NCBI GenBank assembly: GCA_003246505.1
Contig: QKAI01000133.1
Coordinates: 1-7,192 of the forward strand
Direction: 5' to 3'
Length of the DNA stretch: 7,192 nucleotides
Origin: Spirochaetaceae bacterium
GTDB taxonomy: Bacteria > Spirochaetota > Spirochaetia > DSM-2461
Made by a program: the position numbers and the translations under genes. This document shows positions 1-6,992 of this stretch, in pieces. Each line of letters opens with the position of its first letter. Position 1 is the first letter of the stretch. The notes under the pieces are model-generated. The model saw only the letters and a list, made by a program, of their open reading frames with translations. It was not told where the DNA came from and searched no databases.

Positions 1-143
1 TTTCTTATGTAGTGGGAACCGTCGTAGAAATATTCTTCCCGGGAACCGAACTTTTTCATCCCTTTCATTATCCTCACAGGAAATTTACAAAAAACAAGGC
101 CGGGAGTGAAGTATTTTTTCGGTACCTTGGATATAGTCTGGGA

Positions 144-1295
144 ATGAGTTCATCGGATATCAGAAAAGTCTACGCCTACGGACTGATTTACTTCGGTCTT
201 TTTGCTTCCTTCACCATCGTGTCCCCCTTTCTCCAGCTGTTTCTCAAGGATCTGAACTACAGCCCCTCCCAAATAGGGATTCTGCAGGGTAGTTTTGAAG
301 TGGCGGGCATCGTCGGCCCCATGCTCATCGGGCGGCTTGGTGATAAAACGGGACGGTATAAGCTGCTCATTGTCCTCTGCATGATTCTTTCCGTTCTCTT
401 TCATTCCCTCCTGATAATCCCCATGCCCTTTCTTCTGGCTCTTACGGGTATTTTCTTCCTTGGATTTTTTTATAAAAACGGTATCCCCCTGACCGATACC
501 CTGACATCCCACGGCCTGCCCCGCTTTCAGAGCAATTACGGTAAGGTGAGGATCGTCGGCAGCCTGGGGTATGTGATCATCTCCTTCTCCCTCTCCTTTT
601 TCGGTCTTATAGACGGGTCGTCTCCCCGCTCCATCCTGTTCTGGTTCAACGTGCTCATCGCCTTTCAGATCGCCACGCTCTTCTTTGTTCCCCCCCCGGC
701 CTATACGGAGGAGGAACGGCTCAAGGCCACAGGAAAACTCACCCCCCTTTTCTGGCTGGGGATCGCCATCGTGTTTTTCAACCGCCTCTCCATGTCCTCC
801 TACTACTCCTTCTTTTTCCTCTATATCAAACAGACCTGGGCCATAGAGCGAATCGGCATGGTCAGCGCCCTGGCCGCCTTTATCGAAATTCCCGTTATCC
901 TGATAACGGACAGGCTGATTCGCCGGTTCGGATACGTGAAGCTTTTCTTTCTGACCCTCGTGAGCGTTTCCCTGCGCATGCTCGACTATGCCTTTGCCCG
1001 CAGCTTTCTCTTCATACTGGCGGGACAGCTGCTCCACAGCTTGACCTTCGGCCTCATGCATGCCCTCATCATCGCGTTTATCCAGGAGAAGACCAAACCG
1101 GCGAACCGGGGACTGGCCATGGCTATCTACATGTCCATCGGCATCGGTCTGGCCGGATTCATCGGCAGTACGGCGGGGGGATTCATCGTGGAGAGCTGGG
1201 GCTTCCGGCAGATGTATTTCATTTACGGTCTTCTCCCCATAGGCGGAATCATTCCCCTCTTCCTCATCGCGCGGCGCCTCAAGGGAGATTCGTAA
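144..1295 (+). CDS. Major facilitator superfamily transporter, HcaT / MFS_1_like type
   Basis: This 383-residue inner-membrane protein is probably a proton-coupled symporter for a small organic solute; the substrate cannot be told from sequence. About twelve hydrophobic segments are visible, beginning at residues 9-32, 45-62 and 74-95, with a hydrophilic central loop (PPPAYTEEERLKATGKL) between TM6 and TM7. MFS motif A (GRLGDKTGRY, residues 63-72) sits between TM2 and TM3. The stretches PLTDTL and NYGKVRIVGSLGYVI match the pattern PLTDAL / DYGKVRLWGS that I recall from E. coli HcaT (3-phenylpropionate transporter), hence the family call. I chose the ATG at 144. The frame stays open to a GTG at 12, but those 44 extra residues are neither hydrophobic nor family-like. 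No Shine-Dalgarno sequence precedes 144; TATAGT at 132-137 could be a -10 box giving a leaderless mRNA. Bases 1-143 hold no other gene I can support. A C8 tract lies at 690-697. Confidence 0.9.
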   Translation: MSSSDIRKVYAYGLIYFGLFASFTIVSPFLQLFLKDLNYSPSQIGILQGSFEVAGIVGPMLIGRLGDKTGRYKLLIVLCMILSVLFHSLLIIPMPFLLALTGIFFLGFFYKNGIPLTDTLTSHGLPRFQSNYGKVRIVGSLGYVIISFSLSFFGLIDGSSPRSILFWFNVLIAFQIATLFFVPPPAYTEEERLKATGKLTPLFWLGIAIVFFNRLSMSSYYSFFFLYIKQTWAIERIGMVSALAAFIEIPVILITDRLIRRFGYVKLFFLTLVSVSLRMLDYAFARSFLFILAGQLLHSLTFGLMHALIIAFIQEKTKPANRGLAMAIYMSIGIGLAGFIGSTAGGFIVESWGFRQMYFIYGLLPIGGIIPLFLIARRLKGDS

Positions 1296-1347
1296 ACGGG
1301 GGAAAGTTTTTACGAAAAATTAACAGCAATTCATGTCTTTGTGACAC

Positions 1348-1388
1348 TTCCGGGATATACCTATTCGGATATACCAGATTCCGGGAGG
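1348..1388 (+). promoter_or_regulatory. Candidate leader stem-loop covering the lipoprotein ribosome-binding site
   Basis: In RNA, bases 1348-1356 (uuccgggau) can pair with 1378-1386 (auuccggga) in a 9-bp stem that includes two G-U pairs, leaving a 21-base loop. The 3' arm overlaps the strong Shine-Dalgarno sequence GGGAGG (1383-1388), which sits 4 bases before the ATG at 1393. If the transcript begins upstream of 1348, folding would partly hide the ribosome-binding site. I did not find a convincing promoter in 1296-1347, so the gene may be read from its own unseen promoter or through from the transporter gene. No known riboswitch class was recognised. Confidence 0.3.
1353..1375 (+). repeat. 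Short tandem direct repeat ggatatacc x2 upstream of the lipoprotein gene
   Basis: The 9-mer ggatatacc occurs at 1353-1361 and again at 1367-1375, 14 bases from start to start. A second interleaved repeat, ttccggga, occurs at 1348-1355 and 1379-1386. The repeats are directly visible. Their role as an operator, an RNA element or chance is not known. The 14-base period is longer than one helical turn, so both copies would not sit on the same face of B-DNA. Confidence 0.5.
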
Positions 1389-1392
1389 AAAA

Positions 1393-4300
1393 ATGAAGAA
1401 GTTATTCGTGTTGATTATGGGGGCGGTTCTCTTTCTCGCCTCCTGCGAAGACGCTCTGGAGAGCGTCCGGGAGACCGGTTCTTTGAAGGTCTCTCTCCGT
1501 AAGGAATTGAGCCGGACCCTGGAGCCGGGTCTGTCCATGGAGGCCGATTCGATCAAACTGACCCTGTCCGGTCCCAACGGGGAGTCCCGGACACAGGAAC
1601 TGGAGGGCGACGGGGAGGAAGCCTCCTTTGCGGACCTGCGTTACGGGACGTGGTCCCTGTTGGCGGAAGCCTATAACGGGGATAATGTGCTGATAGGGGA
1701 GGGGAGGGCCGATTGTACGATCCACGGGGGGGAAACTAGCAACCTTACCCTGATCATTTCCCCCCTGCAGGGTCAGGGGAGCCTGGCCCTGAGGGTCAGC
1801 TGGATGGAGGAGGATGTGGAATCCCCCCGTCTCACCGGTTCCCTCCTGGATGGGGACGGGGGAGTGCATCACCTGGATTTTTCCCTGTGTCCCGGTGAGG
1901 CTTCCGCCCTCATCGATTTGAACCGGGGATACTACTCCCTCTCCCTTTCCCTCTATGACGGGGACCATCTCTGCATCGGCGCCATGGAGATCTGCCGGAT
2001 CATTGCCGGGGAAAGGACGGAGGGAACCTTCGATTTTTCCCACATGAAGGTGAATTACGGCTCCATTGACGTGAACATCTCCCTCTCCCTGGATAATCCC
2101 CTCCAGCCGGTCATCGGCAACCGGACCGATATCATAGGCCTTTCGGAGCCTCTCATCCTGACAGCCTCCGTGGAGGAGAATCTGGGGGGTGTTTCCTATG
2201 CCTGGTATGTGGACGGACAGGCCGTCTCCCTGGGGGAGAGTTACTGTTTCCTGTCCCATGCGGAAGGGCCCTATCGCATCGATCTGGCAGCCTTTTCCTC
2301 CGATGGAGCCAGGGCGGGATCGGCGGGTTACACCCTCCTTGTCTCGGATGGCGCCTCCGCCTATATGACCATTTCCGAAATCCAGGGGACCGGCCATGTC
2401 AGTCCCTACGCGAATGAAAAGGTGGAGAATGTCATCGGCGTCGTCACGGCGGTTCAGGGCAGGGGCTTCTGGATGCAGAGCCTTGCCGATGACGGGGATT
2501 TCGCCACCAGCGAAGGGATTTACGTCTATACCTATTCCCCCCATTCCCAGAGTGTGGGAGATCTGGTCCTCGTGGACGGTACTGTTCAGGAATACGGCTA
2601 CGAAGATGCCCTGAAGCTGACCGAACTGAACTATGTCACCGTGGACACCCTGCAAAGCGGATACCCCCTGCCCAGGCCGGTCGTCATCGGGGCGGAGGGA
2701 ATTCTCCCTCCCTCCGAGGTTATCTGCAACGATGCGGATGTTACGGTCTATAGCAGCACTTTCGATCCCGGGGAAGACGGGATTGATTTCTATGAAGCCC
2801 TGGAAAGCATGTACGTGGCCATAGATAATCCGGTGGCCGTGGGGGGAACGAAATACGGAGAGATCGCCGTCGTTCCCCGGGGGATGAGCTTCCAGTCCGC
2901 CACAGCCCGGGGAGGGCTTCTCCTTACCGGGGACAATGCCAATCCCCAGAGAATCCATATCGATACGGACGGGGTTATTCTGGGGCTGGATCCGCTTGAT
3001 GCGGCGGTGGGGGATTACTTCAGCGAACCGATCCGGGGGATTATTGGTTACGATTACGGTAAATTCCTGGTTCTTCCCACCTGCCTGCCCGCTTTGCAGC
3101 GGGGTGGCTTATCCAGGGAAATGACTACCCTGACCGGGGATGAGGATCATTTGACCGTGGCTACCCTCAACCTGGAAAACTTTCCCCGGGACGATGAATC
3201 CATGGAATCCGCGGAGATGGGGGAAAAGATCGGGAATATGGCGCAGACCGTGGTCAGCGGGCTCGGTTCTCCGGACATCATCTGCGTTCAGGAGATGACC
3301 GATGACAGTTATTCCGGGGATGATGGAACCGTAACGGCGGATGGGAATGCCGGGCAATTAATAGATGCCATCCTGGCTCTGGGGGGACCGGAATACGGCT
3401 ATATCGATGTCGATCCGGAGGATAAACAGGACGGGGGATGGACCGAAGCGAATATCCGGGTGGGGTATTTCTACAATCCCCTCCGGGTCGGTTTTACCCC
3501 CGCCGGGTCTCCCGGGGCCAGGGATGAGACCGCCCTGATTGTTGCCGGGGAAGAGCTGAGCCTGTCCCTGAATCCGGGCCGCTTTCGCATAGACTCCTTC
3601 GGGAACAGCCGCAAATCCCTTTTGGCCCAATTTACCTTTGGTGGGGAGCCGGTCTTCCTTATTAACAACCATCTCTGCTCCAAGGGGGGAGACGATTCTC
3701 TTTACGGGGAATACCAGCCCCCCCGCACCCCGAGTGAGGATGAGCGCCATGTTCAGGCCGGAGCTGTCCGGGATATGGTTCGGGAAATTCTGGACGCCGA
3801 CGGGGACGCAAAAATCATCCTTGTGGGGGACTTGAACGATTATCAATTCTCCGGGACCCTGGATATACTCAAGGATTCGGGACTAGTGAGTCTGACCGAA
3901 GAGTTGCTCCCCCTTTCGGAGCGGTACAGTTATGTCTATAACGGCAACAGTCAGCAGCTGGACCACATTCTCGTTTCGCCCGCCCTGCTCCCCGGCGCCG
4001 GTGTGGATATCGTTCACCGCTACGCCGAGTTCGGCGATGGGTCCAGGCAGACCGATCATGATCCCCTGGTCGCCTCTCTGCTCTGCTCCTCACAGGGCGG
4101 CGGTGCGGAGGGTACCCTGCTGATTTCCGAATATGCCGAGGGTTCCTCCAACAACAAGTACGTGGAGATCTACAATCCCGGACCGGGGGCCGTCAATATG
4201 GAGGGATTCTCCTTACTCCGTTTCAACAACGGCGGGACGACGCCCTACGGCCCCTATGAACTGACCGGATCCCTGGAAGCGGGGGGCCTCTACGTGATTA

Positions 4301-4626
4301 TGAACGGGGGAGCGGACGGGGCTATCCTGGACAGGGGCGACACGGCCCTGGAGGCTTTGACCTATTTCAACGGCGACGACTGCCTTCAGCTCCTGAATCG
4401 GGAGGGGGCGGTGATAGATCAGATAGGCGTGCTGGGGGAGGATCCCGGTTCCGCCTGGGCCGTAGCCGGTACTACGAATGGCACGGCGGATCACACCCTG
4501 GTCAGAAAGACCACGGTTTTAGAGGGCAACGGCGGGGACTGGGCCACATCCGCAGGGACCGGGGCGGATGATTCGGAGTGGCTCCTGTTCGATCAGAATT
4601 ACTGGGACAGTCTGGGGATACGCTAG
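1393..4626 (+). CDS. Surface/periplasmic lipoprotein nuclease: PKD-like, OB fold, ExeM/NucH-type endonuclease, C-terminal lamin-tail-like domain
   Basis: This 1077-residue exported lipoprotein probably cleaves extracellular nucleic acid. Residues 1-17 form a signal peptide with lipobox LASC and lipidated Cys18. Residues ~28-215 hold two divergent beta-rich repeats; ~222-318 looks PKD/Ig-like (AWYVDGQ). Residues ~325-420 (ISEIQGTG, ATSEGIYVY) form the OB fold that precedes the catalytic domain in ExeM/NucH/YhcR-type nucleases. The endonuclease/exonuclease/phosphatase domain spans ~586-897: Asn593 (TLNLEN), Glu634 (CVQEM), His760 (INNHL), Asp813 and Asn815 (GDLND), Asp857 (LDHI) and Asp888/His889 (TDHDP). 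These match the Mg-dependent active site. Residues ~907-1070 (LLISEYAEGSSNNKYVEIYN) resemble a lamin-tail domain. The start is fixed by GGGAGG and the signal peptide. The protein is strikingly acidic. Nuclease chemistry is well supported by motifs; DNA versus RNA preference and the biological purpose (nutrient scavenging, matrix turnover) are inference. Confidence 0.93.
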   Translation: MKKLFVLIMGAVLFLASCEDALESVRETGSLKVSLRKELSRTLEPGLSMEADSIKLTLSGPNGESRTQELEGDGEEASFADLRYGTWSLLAEAYNGDNVLIGEGRADCTIHGGETSNLTLIISPLQGQGSLALRVSWMEEDVESPRLTGSLLDGDGGVHHLDFSLCPGEASALIDLNRGYYSLSLSLYDGDHLCIGAMEICRIIAGERTEGTFDFSHMKVNYGSIDVNISLSLDNPLQPVIGNRTDIIGLSEPLILTASVEENLGGVSYAWYVDGQAVSLGESYCFLSHAEGPYRIDLAAFSSDGARAGSAGYTLLVSDGASAYMTISEIQGTGHVSPYANEKVENVIGVVTAVQGRGFWMQSLADDGDFATSEGIYVYTYSPHSQSVGDLVLVDGTVQEYGYEDALKLTELNYVTVDTLQSGYPLPRPVVIGAEGILPPSEVICNDADVTVYSSTFDPGEDGIDFYEALESMYVAIDNPVAVGGTKYGEIAVVPRGMSFQSATARGGLLLTGDNANPQRIHIDTDGVILGLDPLDAAVGDYFSEPIRGIIGYDYGKFLVLPTCLPALQRGGLSREMTTLTGDEDHLTVATLNLENFPRDDESMESAEMGEKIGNMAQTVVSGLGSPDIICVQEMTDDSYSGDDGTVTADGNAGQLIDAILALGGPEYGYIDVDPEDKQDGGWTEANIRVGYFYNPLRVGFTPAGSPGARDETALIVAGEELSLSLNPGRFRIDSFGNSRKSLLAQFTFGGEPVFLINNHLCSKGGDDSLYGEYQPPRTPSEDERHVQAGAVRDMVREILDADGDAKIILVGDLNDYQFSGTLDILKDSGLVSLTEELLPLSERYSYVYNGNSQQLDHILVSPALLPGAGVDIVHRYAEFGDGSRQTDHDPLVASLLCSSQGGGAEGTLLISEYAEGSSNNKYVEIYNPGPGAVNMEGFSLLRFNNGGTTPYGPYELTGSLEAGGLYVIMNGGADGAILDRGDTALEALTYFNGDDCLQLLNREGAVIDQIGVLGEDPGSAWAVAGTTNGTADHTLVRKTTVLEGNGGDWATSAGTGADDSEWLLFDQNYWDSLGIR

Positions 4627-4635
4627 ATACTGTCC
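4605..4635. terminator. Inverted repeat spanning the two convergent stop codons (candidate bidirectional terminator)
   Basis: GGACAGT at 4605-4611 is an exact inverted copy of ACTGTCC at 4629-4635, with 17 bases between them that contain both stop codons (4623-4626). A further CT/AG pairing inside is possible with a two-base bulge. The stem is only 7 bp and no T-tract follows on either strand, so it does not fit a classic intrinsic terminator. It could be a pause or processing structure, or chance: the arms are coding on both sides, since the lipoprotein ends WDSLGIR and the kinase ends PDSI. Confidence 0.3.
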
Positions 4636-5837
4636 GGGGCCAGGGGCAGATAGATGGAAAATTCCGTACCTATGCCGATGACGCTTTCCACCAGGATGAC
4701 GCCCCTGTGCTCCTTGACAATGCCGTAAACCGTGGAAAGCCCCAGCCCGGTGCCCTTCCCCTCATCCTTCGTCGTATAGAAGGGCTCGAAGATGTGGGGA
4801 AGATGCTCCCGGGAGATGCCCTGTCCGAAATCCTTGATCCTCAGGACCGCATAGGCCCCCTCGGTCAGCTCCGGATCGAGCAGAAGGATCTTCTCCCTGT
4901 CCAGGGTGCAGTTTTCAAGACTCAGAATCAAATTTCCCCCGGAGGGCATGGCCTGGCTCCCGTTAATGGCCATGTTGATCAGGCAGTTCTGCAGTTCCGC
5001 CTTGTTCGCCAGAACCAGGTCGTTTTCTGCGGTATTCCTCTTTATGAGGATGACCCGTTTATCCAGAGTCCTTTCCAGTATGGTCAGGCTCTGGTCCAGA
5101 ACGTCTCCCAGGGGCAGAACGACCTTGCCGGAGGATTTCTGCCGGCTGAATGAGAGCAGCTTGGAGGTCAGATCGGCGGCGATCTCTGAGGAGTTGATAA
5201 TAAGATGGCAGTAGTCCTTCACATCCCCCCCTATCCCCTCTTCGGCCAGAATCATATCGGCGGCGCCGGTAATGGAAGTGATCAGATTATTAAAATCGTG
5301 GGCGATTCCCCCGGCCAGCTTTCCTATGGCCTCCATTTTCTGACTCTGCCTCAGCCTTTCCGAGGCGGCGATCCTCTCGGTAATATCGTTCATGAAGAAC
5401 TCGATGATGTCCAGATTGTCAATGCTGATGGCATGGGCGTTGAGGGATATGATCACCGGCATTCCATCTGTTTTTTTGAGATTCACCTCATAATTCGTGA
5501 TGGTGCCGCTGCCGGAACAGTTCTGCAGAATCGTGTCGAAATCGGCGGGGTCGTTTAAAAAATCCCGGGGGAAATTATAGGGCCTATCCCCGTCGGTGAT
5601 TCCCAGCATAAGGGCCAGGGCGGGATTATAGTCGTAAAAGTCCCCGCTTCGGGTTATGCGGAGTATGCCGTTGAGGGCATTGTTGAAGACGGAGAGATAT
5701 TTTGTCCTCTCCCTGTCCAGTTCGTCGATCTTCTGACGGAGCTGGGGAAAATAGCTCTTCTGGATGGTATCCTCTTCCACCCCTATCAGATCCTTGATGA
5801 TGGAGAGGTCCTCCTGGTGCTCAATAGGCCTCTTCAT
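4623..5837 (-). CDS. Soluble PAS-domain sensor histidine kinase, ErcS-like by context
   Basis: This 404-residue protein without membrane segments is therefore a cytoplasmic sensor kinase. Residues ~1-45 are helical and charged, and ~46-155 form a PAS domain (GDFYDYNPALALMLG ... FFMNDITERI). The H-box GGIAHDFNN gives phospho-acceptor His180. The ATPase domain follows: N-box-like NMAINGSQAM (288-297), G1 box DFGQG (336-340), F-box IFEPFYTTK (349-357) and G2 box GKGTGLGLS (360-368). All catalytic boxes are present; no receiver domain follows. The start at 5837 is preferred because GGAG lies 7 bases upstream and the longer reading frame, up to 5930, is only the shadow of the upstream gene. It overlaps the dehydrogenase gene by 17 bases, implying translational coupling. 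In P. aeruginosa the kinase ErcS is encoded beside ErcA and takes part in ethanol-oxidation control; the assignment here is by analogy. The cognate regulator is not in the window. The stop codon overlaps that of the convergent lipoprotein gene. Confidence 0.9.
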   Translation of the reverse strand: MKRPIEHQEDLSIIKDLIGVEEDTIQKSYFPQLRQKIDELDRERTKYLSVFNNALNGILRITRSGDFYDYNPALALMLGITDGDRPYNFPRDFLNDPADFDTILQNCSGSGTITNYEVNLKKTDGMPVIISLNAHAISIDNLDIIEFFMNDITERIAASERLRQSQKMEAIGKLAGGIAHDFNNLITSITGAADMILAEEGIGGDVKDYCHLIINSSEIAADLTSKLLSFSRQKSSGKVVLPLGDVLDQSLTILERTLDKRVILIKRNTAENDLVLANKAELQNCLINMAINGSQAMPSGGNLILSLENCTLDREKILLLDPELTEGAYAVLRIKDFGQGISREHLPHIFEPFYTTKDEGKGTGLGLSTVYGIVKEHRGVILVESVIGIGTEFSIYLPLAPDSI

Positions 5838-6984
5838 AGATCGTCTCCAGGTCTTCCTTGCCGCTTTTACGGGGATTGGTGATAAGGCAGGCATCCTCAT
5901 AGGCCTTCTGGGCCAGGAGGGGAATGTCATCCGGTTTGACGCCGCTGTCCTTCAGGGTCTTTTTTATGCCCAGATCAAAGCGAAGATTCCTGATGAAGGA
6001 GAAAAGGGACTTATTGATCTCCCCGGCCGTGAATCCCCCCGTATCCAGCCCGCAGGCCCGGGCGATTTCCCGGTAGCGGTCCTCGGAGGTGGGGAAGTTG
6101 TAATTGACCACATGCTCCAGGAGCAGACTGTTGCACTCCCCGTGGGGCAGGTCCAGGAGACCGCCCAGGCTGTGGGCCATGGCATGGACGTTGCCCAGAA
6201 GGGCATTGGAAAAGGCCAGGCCCGCCTCCAGGCTGCCGAACATGATTTTTTCCCTTATGGCCAGGTCGTCCGGGTGGGCGATGACCTTCCTGAGATTGGC
6301 CGTCAGAATGCGTATGGCCTCCAGGGCATGGGTATCGGTCATGGGGGAGTGGGCTATGGAGACAAAGGCCTCGAAGGCGTGTACCAGGGCGTCCATGCCG
6401 GTGCAGGCGGTCAGATAGGAGTCCATGGTCAGGGTGGTTTCCGGATCGATCAGGGCCACATCGGGGATGATGATCTTGCTGACCACGGCGATTTTCACCC
6501 GGTTTTCCGAATCGTTGATAATGGCGAACTGGGAAACGTCCGCGGAGGTCCCCGCCGTGGTGGGGATGAATATCATGGGAGGAAGGGGGTGATTCACCAT
6601 ATTCACGCCCTTGTAGTCCAGAATATGGCTGCCGTTGGAAGCGACGATGCCGATCCCCTTGGCCCCGTCCATGGGGCTTCCCCCGCCGATAGCCACAATG
6701 ATATCGCAATGATGGGTCAGGAATAGGTCCGCCCCCTCCATCACCTCTTCCGCCCGGGGATTGGGAGAAAAATTCACATAGGTGACATAGGGGACGCCCT
6801 CCGATTCCAGGCTCTCCTGCACGTCCCTCAGCCAGCCCGCTTTTTCCACACCCCCGTCGCTGACCAGGAGGACTTTCTTCCCGTTATAGTTGCGGCAGTA
6901 CTTTCCCGCCAGCTTTCTCGAGTCCTTCCCGAAGATGATTTCCGGGGCGATAAATTTTCTGAGCCGCTCGATGTTTTCCAACAT
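5821..6984 (-). CDS. ercA: Iron-containing alcohol dehydrogenase, ErcA-like regulatory type
   Basis: This is a full-length 387-residue group III (iron-dependent) alcohol dehydrogenase, normally a cytoplasmic NAD(P)-linked alcohol/aldehyde oxidoreductase. The dinucleotide-binding loop GGGSPMD is at 100-106. The metal ligands expected by comparison with FucO are all there: Asp198 and His202 (GMDALVHAFEAF), His267 (NVHAMAH) and His281 (DLPHG), with the 14-residue His-His spacing kept. The sequence also carries stretches I associate with the ErcA subgroup: LRKFIAPEIIFG near the N terminus, PTTAGTSADVSQFAII (141-156), LPHGECN and the C-terminal IYEEAY. P. aeruginosa ErcA is known to act in regulation of ethanol oxidation and is encoded next to the sensor kinase gene ercS; here too a PAS kinase follows with a 17-base overlap. 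No good Shine-Dalgarno sequence precedes the ATG at 6984 (AGGG ends one base before it), and a promoter sits almost on top of the start. The enzyme family is certain; the ErcA subgroup is likely, and a regulatory role is inference. An ordinary fermentative alcohol dehydrogenase is the alternative. Confidence 0.9.
   Translation of the reverse strand: MLENIERLRKFIAPEIIFGKDSRKLAGKYCRNYNGKKVLLVSDGGVEKAGWLRDVQESLESEGVPYVTYVNFSPNPRAEEVMEGADLFLTHHCDIIVAIGGGSPMDGAKGIGIVASNGSHILDYKGVNMVNHPLPPMIFIPTTAGTSADVSQFAIINDSENRVKIAVVSKIIIPDVALIDPETTLTMDSYLTACTGMDALVHAFEAFVSIAHSPMTDTHALEAIRILTANLRKVIAHPDDLAIREKIMFGSLEAGLAFSNALLGNVHAMAHSLGGLLDLPHGECNSLLLEHVVNYNFPTSEDRYREIARACGLDTGGFTAGEINKSLFSFIRNLRFDLGIKKTLKDSGVKPDDIPLLAQKAYEDACLITNPRKSGKEDLETIYEEAY
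5845..5848 (-). promoter_or_regulatory. Ribosome-binding site of the PAS kinase inside the dehydrogenase gene
   Basis: On the - strand GGAG is followed by a 7-base spacer (acgatct) and then ATG at 5837. It lies within the last codons of the dehydrogenase gene. It decides the kinase start and, with the 17-base overlap, suggests that ribosomes finishing the first gene help start the second. Confidence 0.6.
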
Positions 6985-6992
6985 ACCCTATT

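Noticed and set aside
12..143. N-terminal extension of the transporter starting at GTG 12
   Set aside because: The 44 added residues are not transporter-like, contain no membrane segment or signal, and the GTG has no ribosome-binding site; the first membrane segment follows naturally from ATG 144.
150..1061. 303-codon open frame on the - strand opposite the transporter gene
   Set aside because: The product is hydrophilic, rich in Gly, Glu and His, the mirror of hydrophobic transporter codons; no domain or ribosome-binding site.
1296..1347. Promoter for the lipoprotein gene (for example TTGTGA 1339-1344 with TATTCG 1362-1367)
   Set aside because: The -10 matches only the first three bases of TATAAT, and other pairings in the gap are no better, so no promoter is annotated.
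1402..2958. 518-codon open frame on the - strand opposite the lipoprotein gene
   Set aside because: It lies wholly within the well-supported lipoprotein gene, its product is low-complexity and Gly/His/Pro-rich with no recognisable domain, and it is explained by GC-rich third positions on the other strand.
5838..5930. Upstream extension of the kinase to a start at 5930
   Set aside because: The extra 31 residues (Arg/Pro/Met-rich) are the out-of-frame reading of the dehydrogenase C terminus, and a proper GGAG site supports ATG 5837.
5764..6726. 320-codon open frame on the + strand opposite the dehydrogenase gene
   Set aside because: Antisense shadow of a gene with complete catalytic motifs; the product is Gly/Gln/Val-rich without recognisable features.
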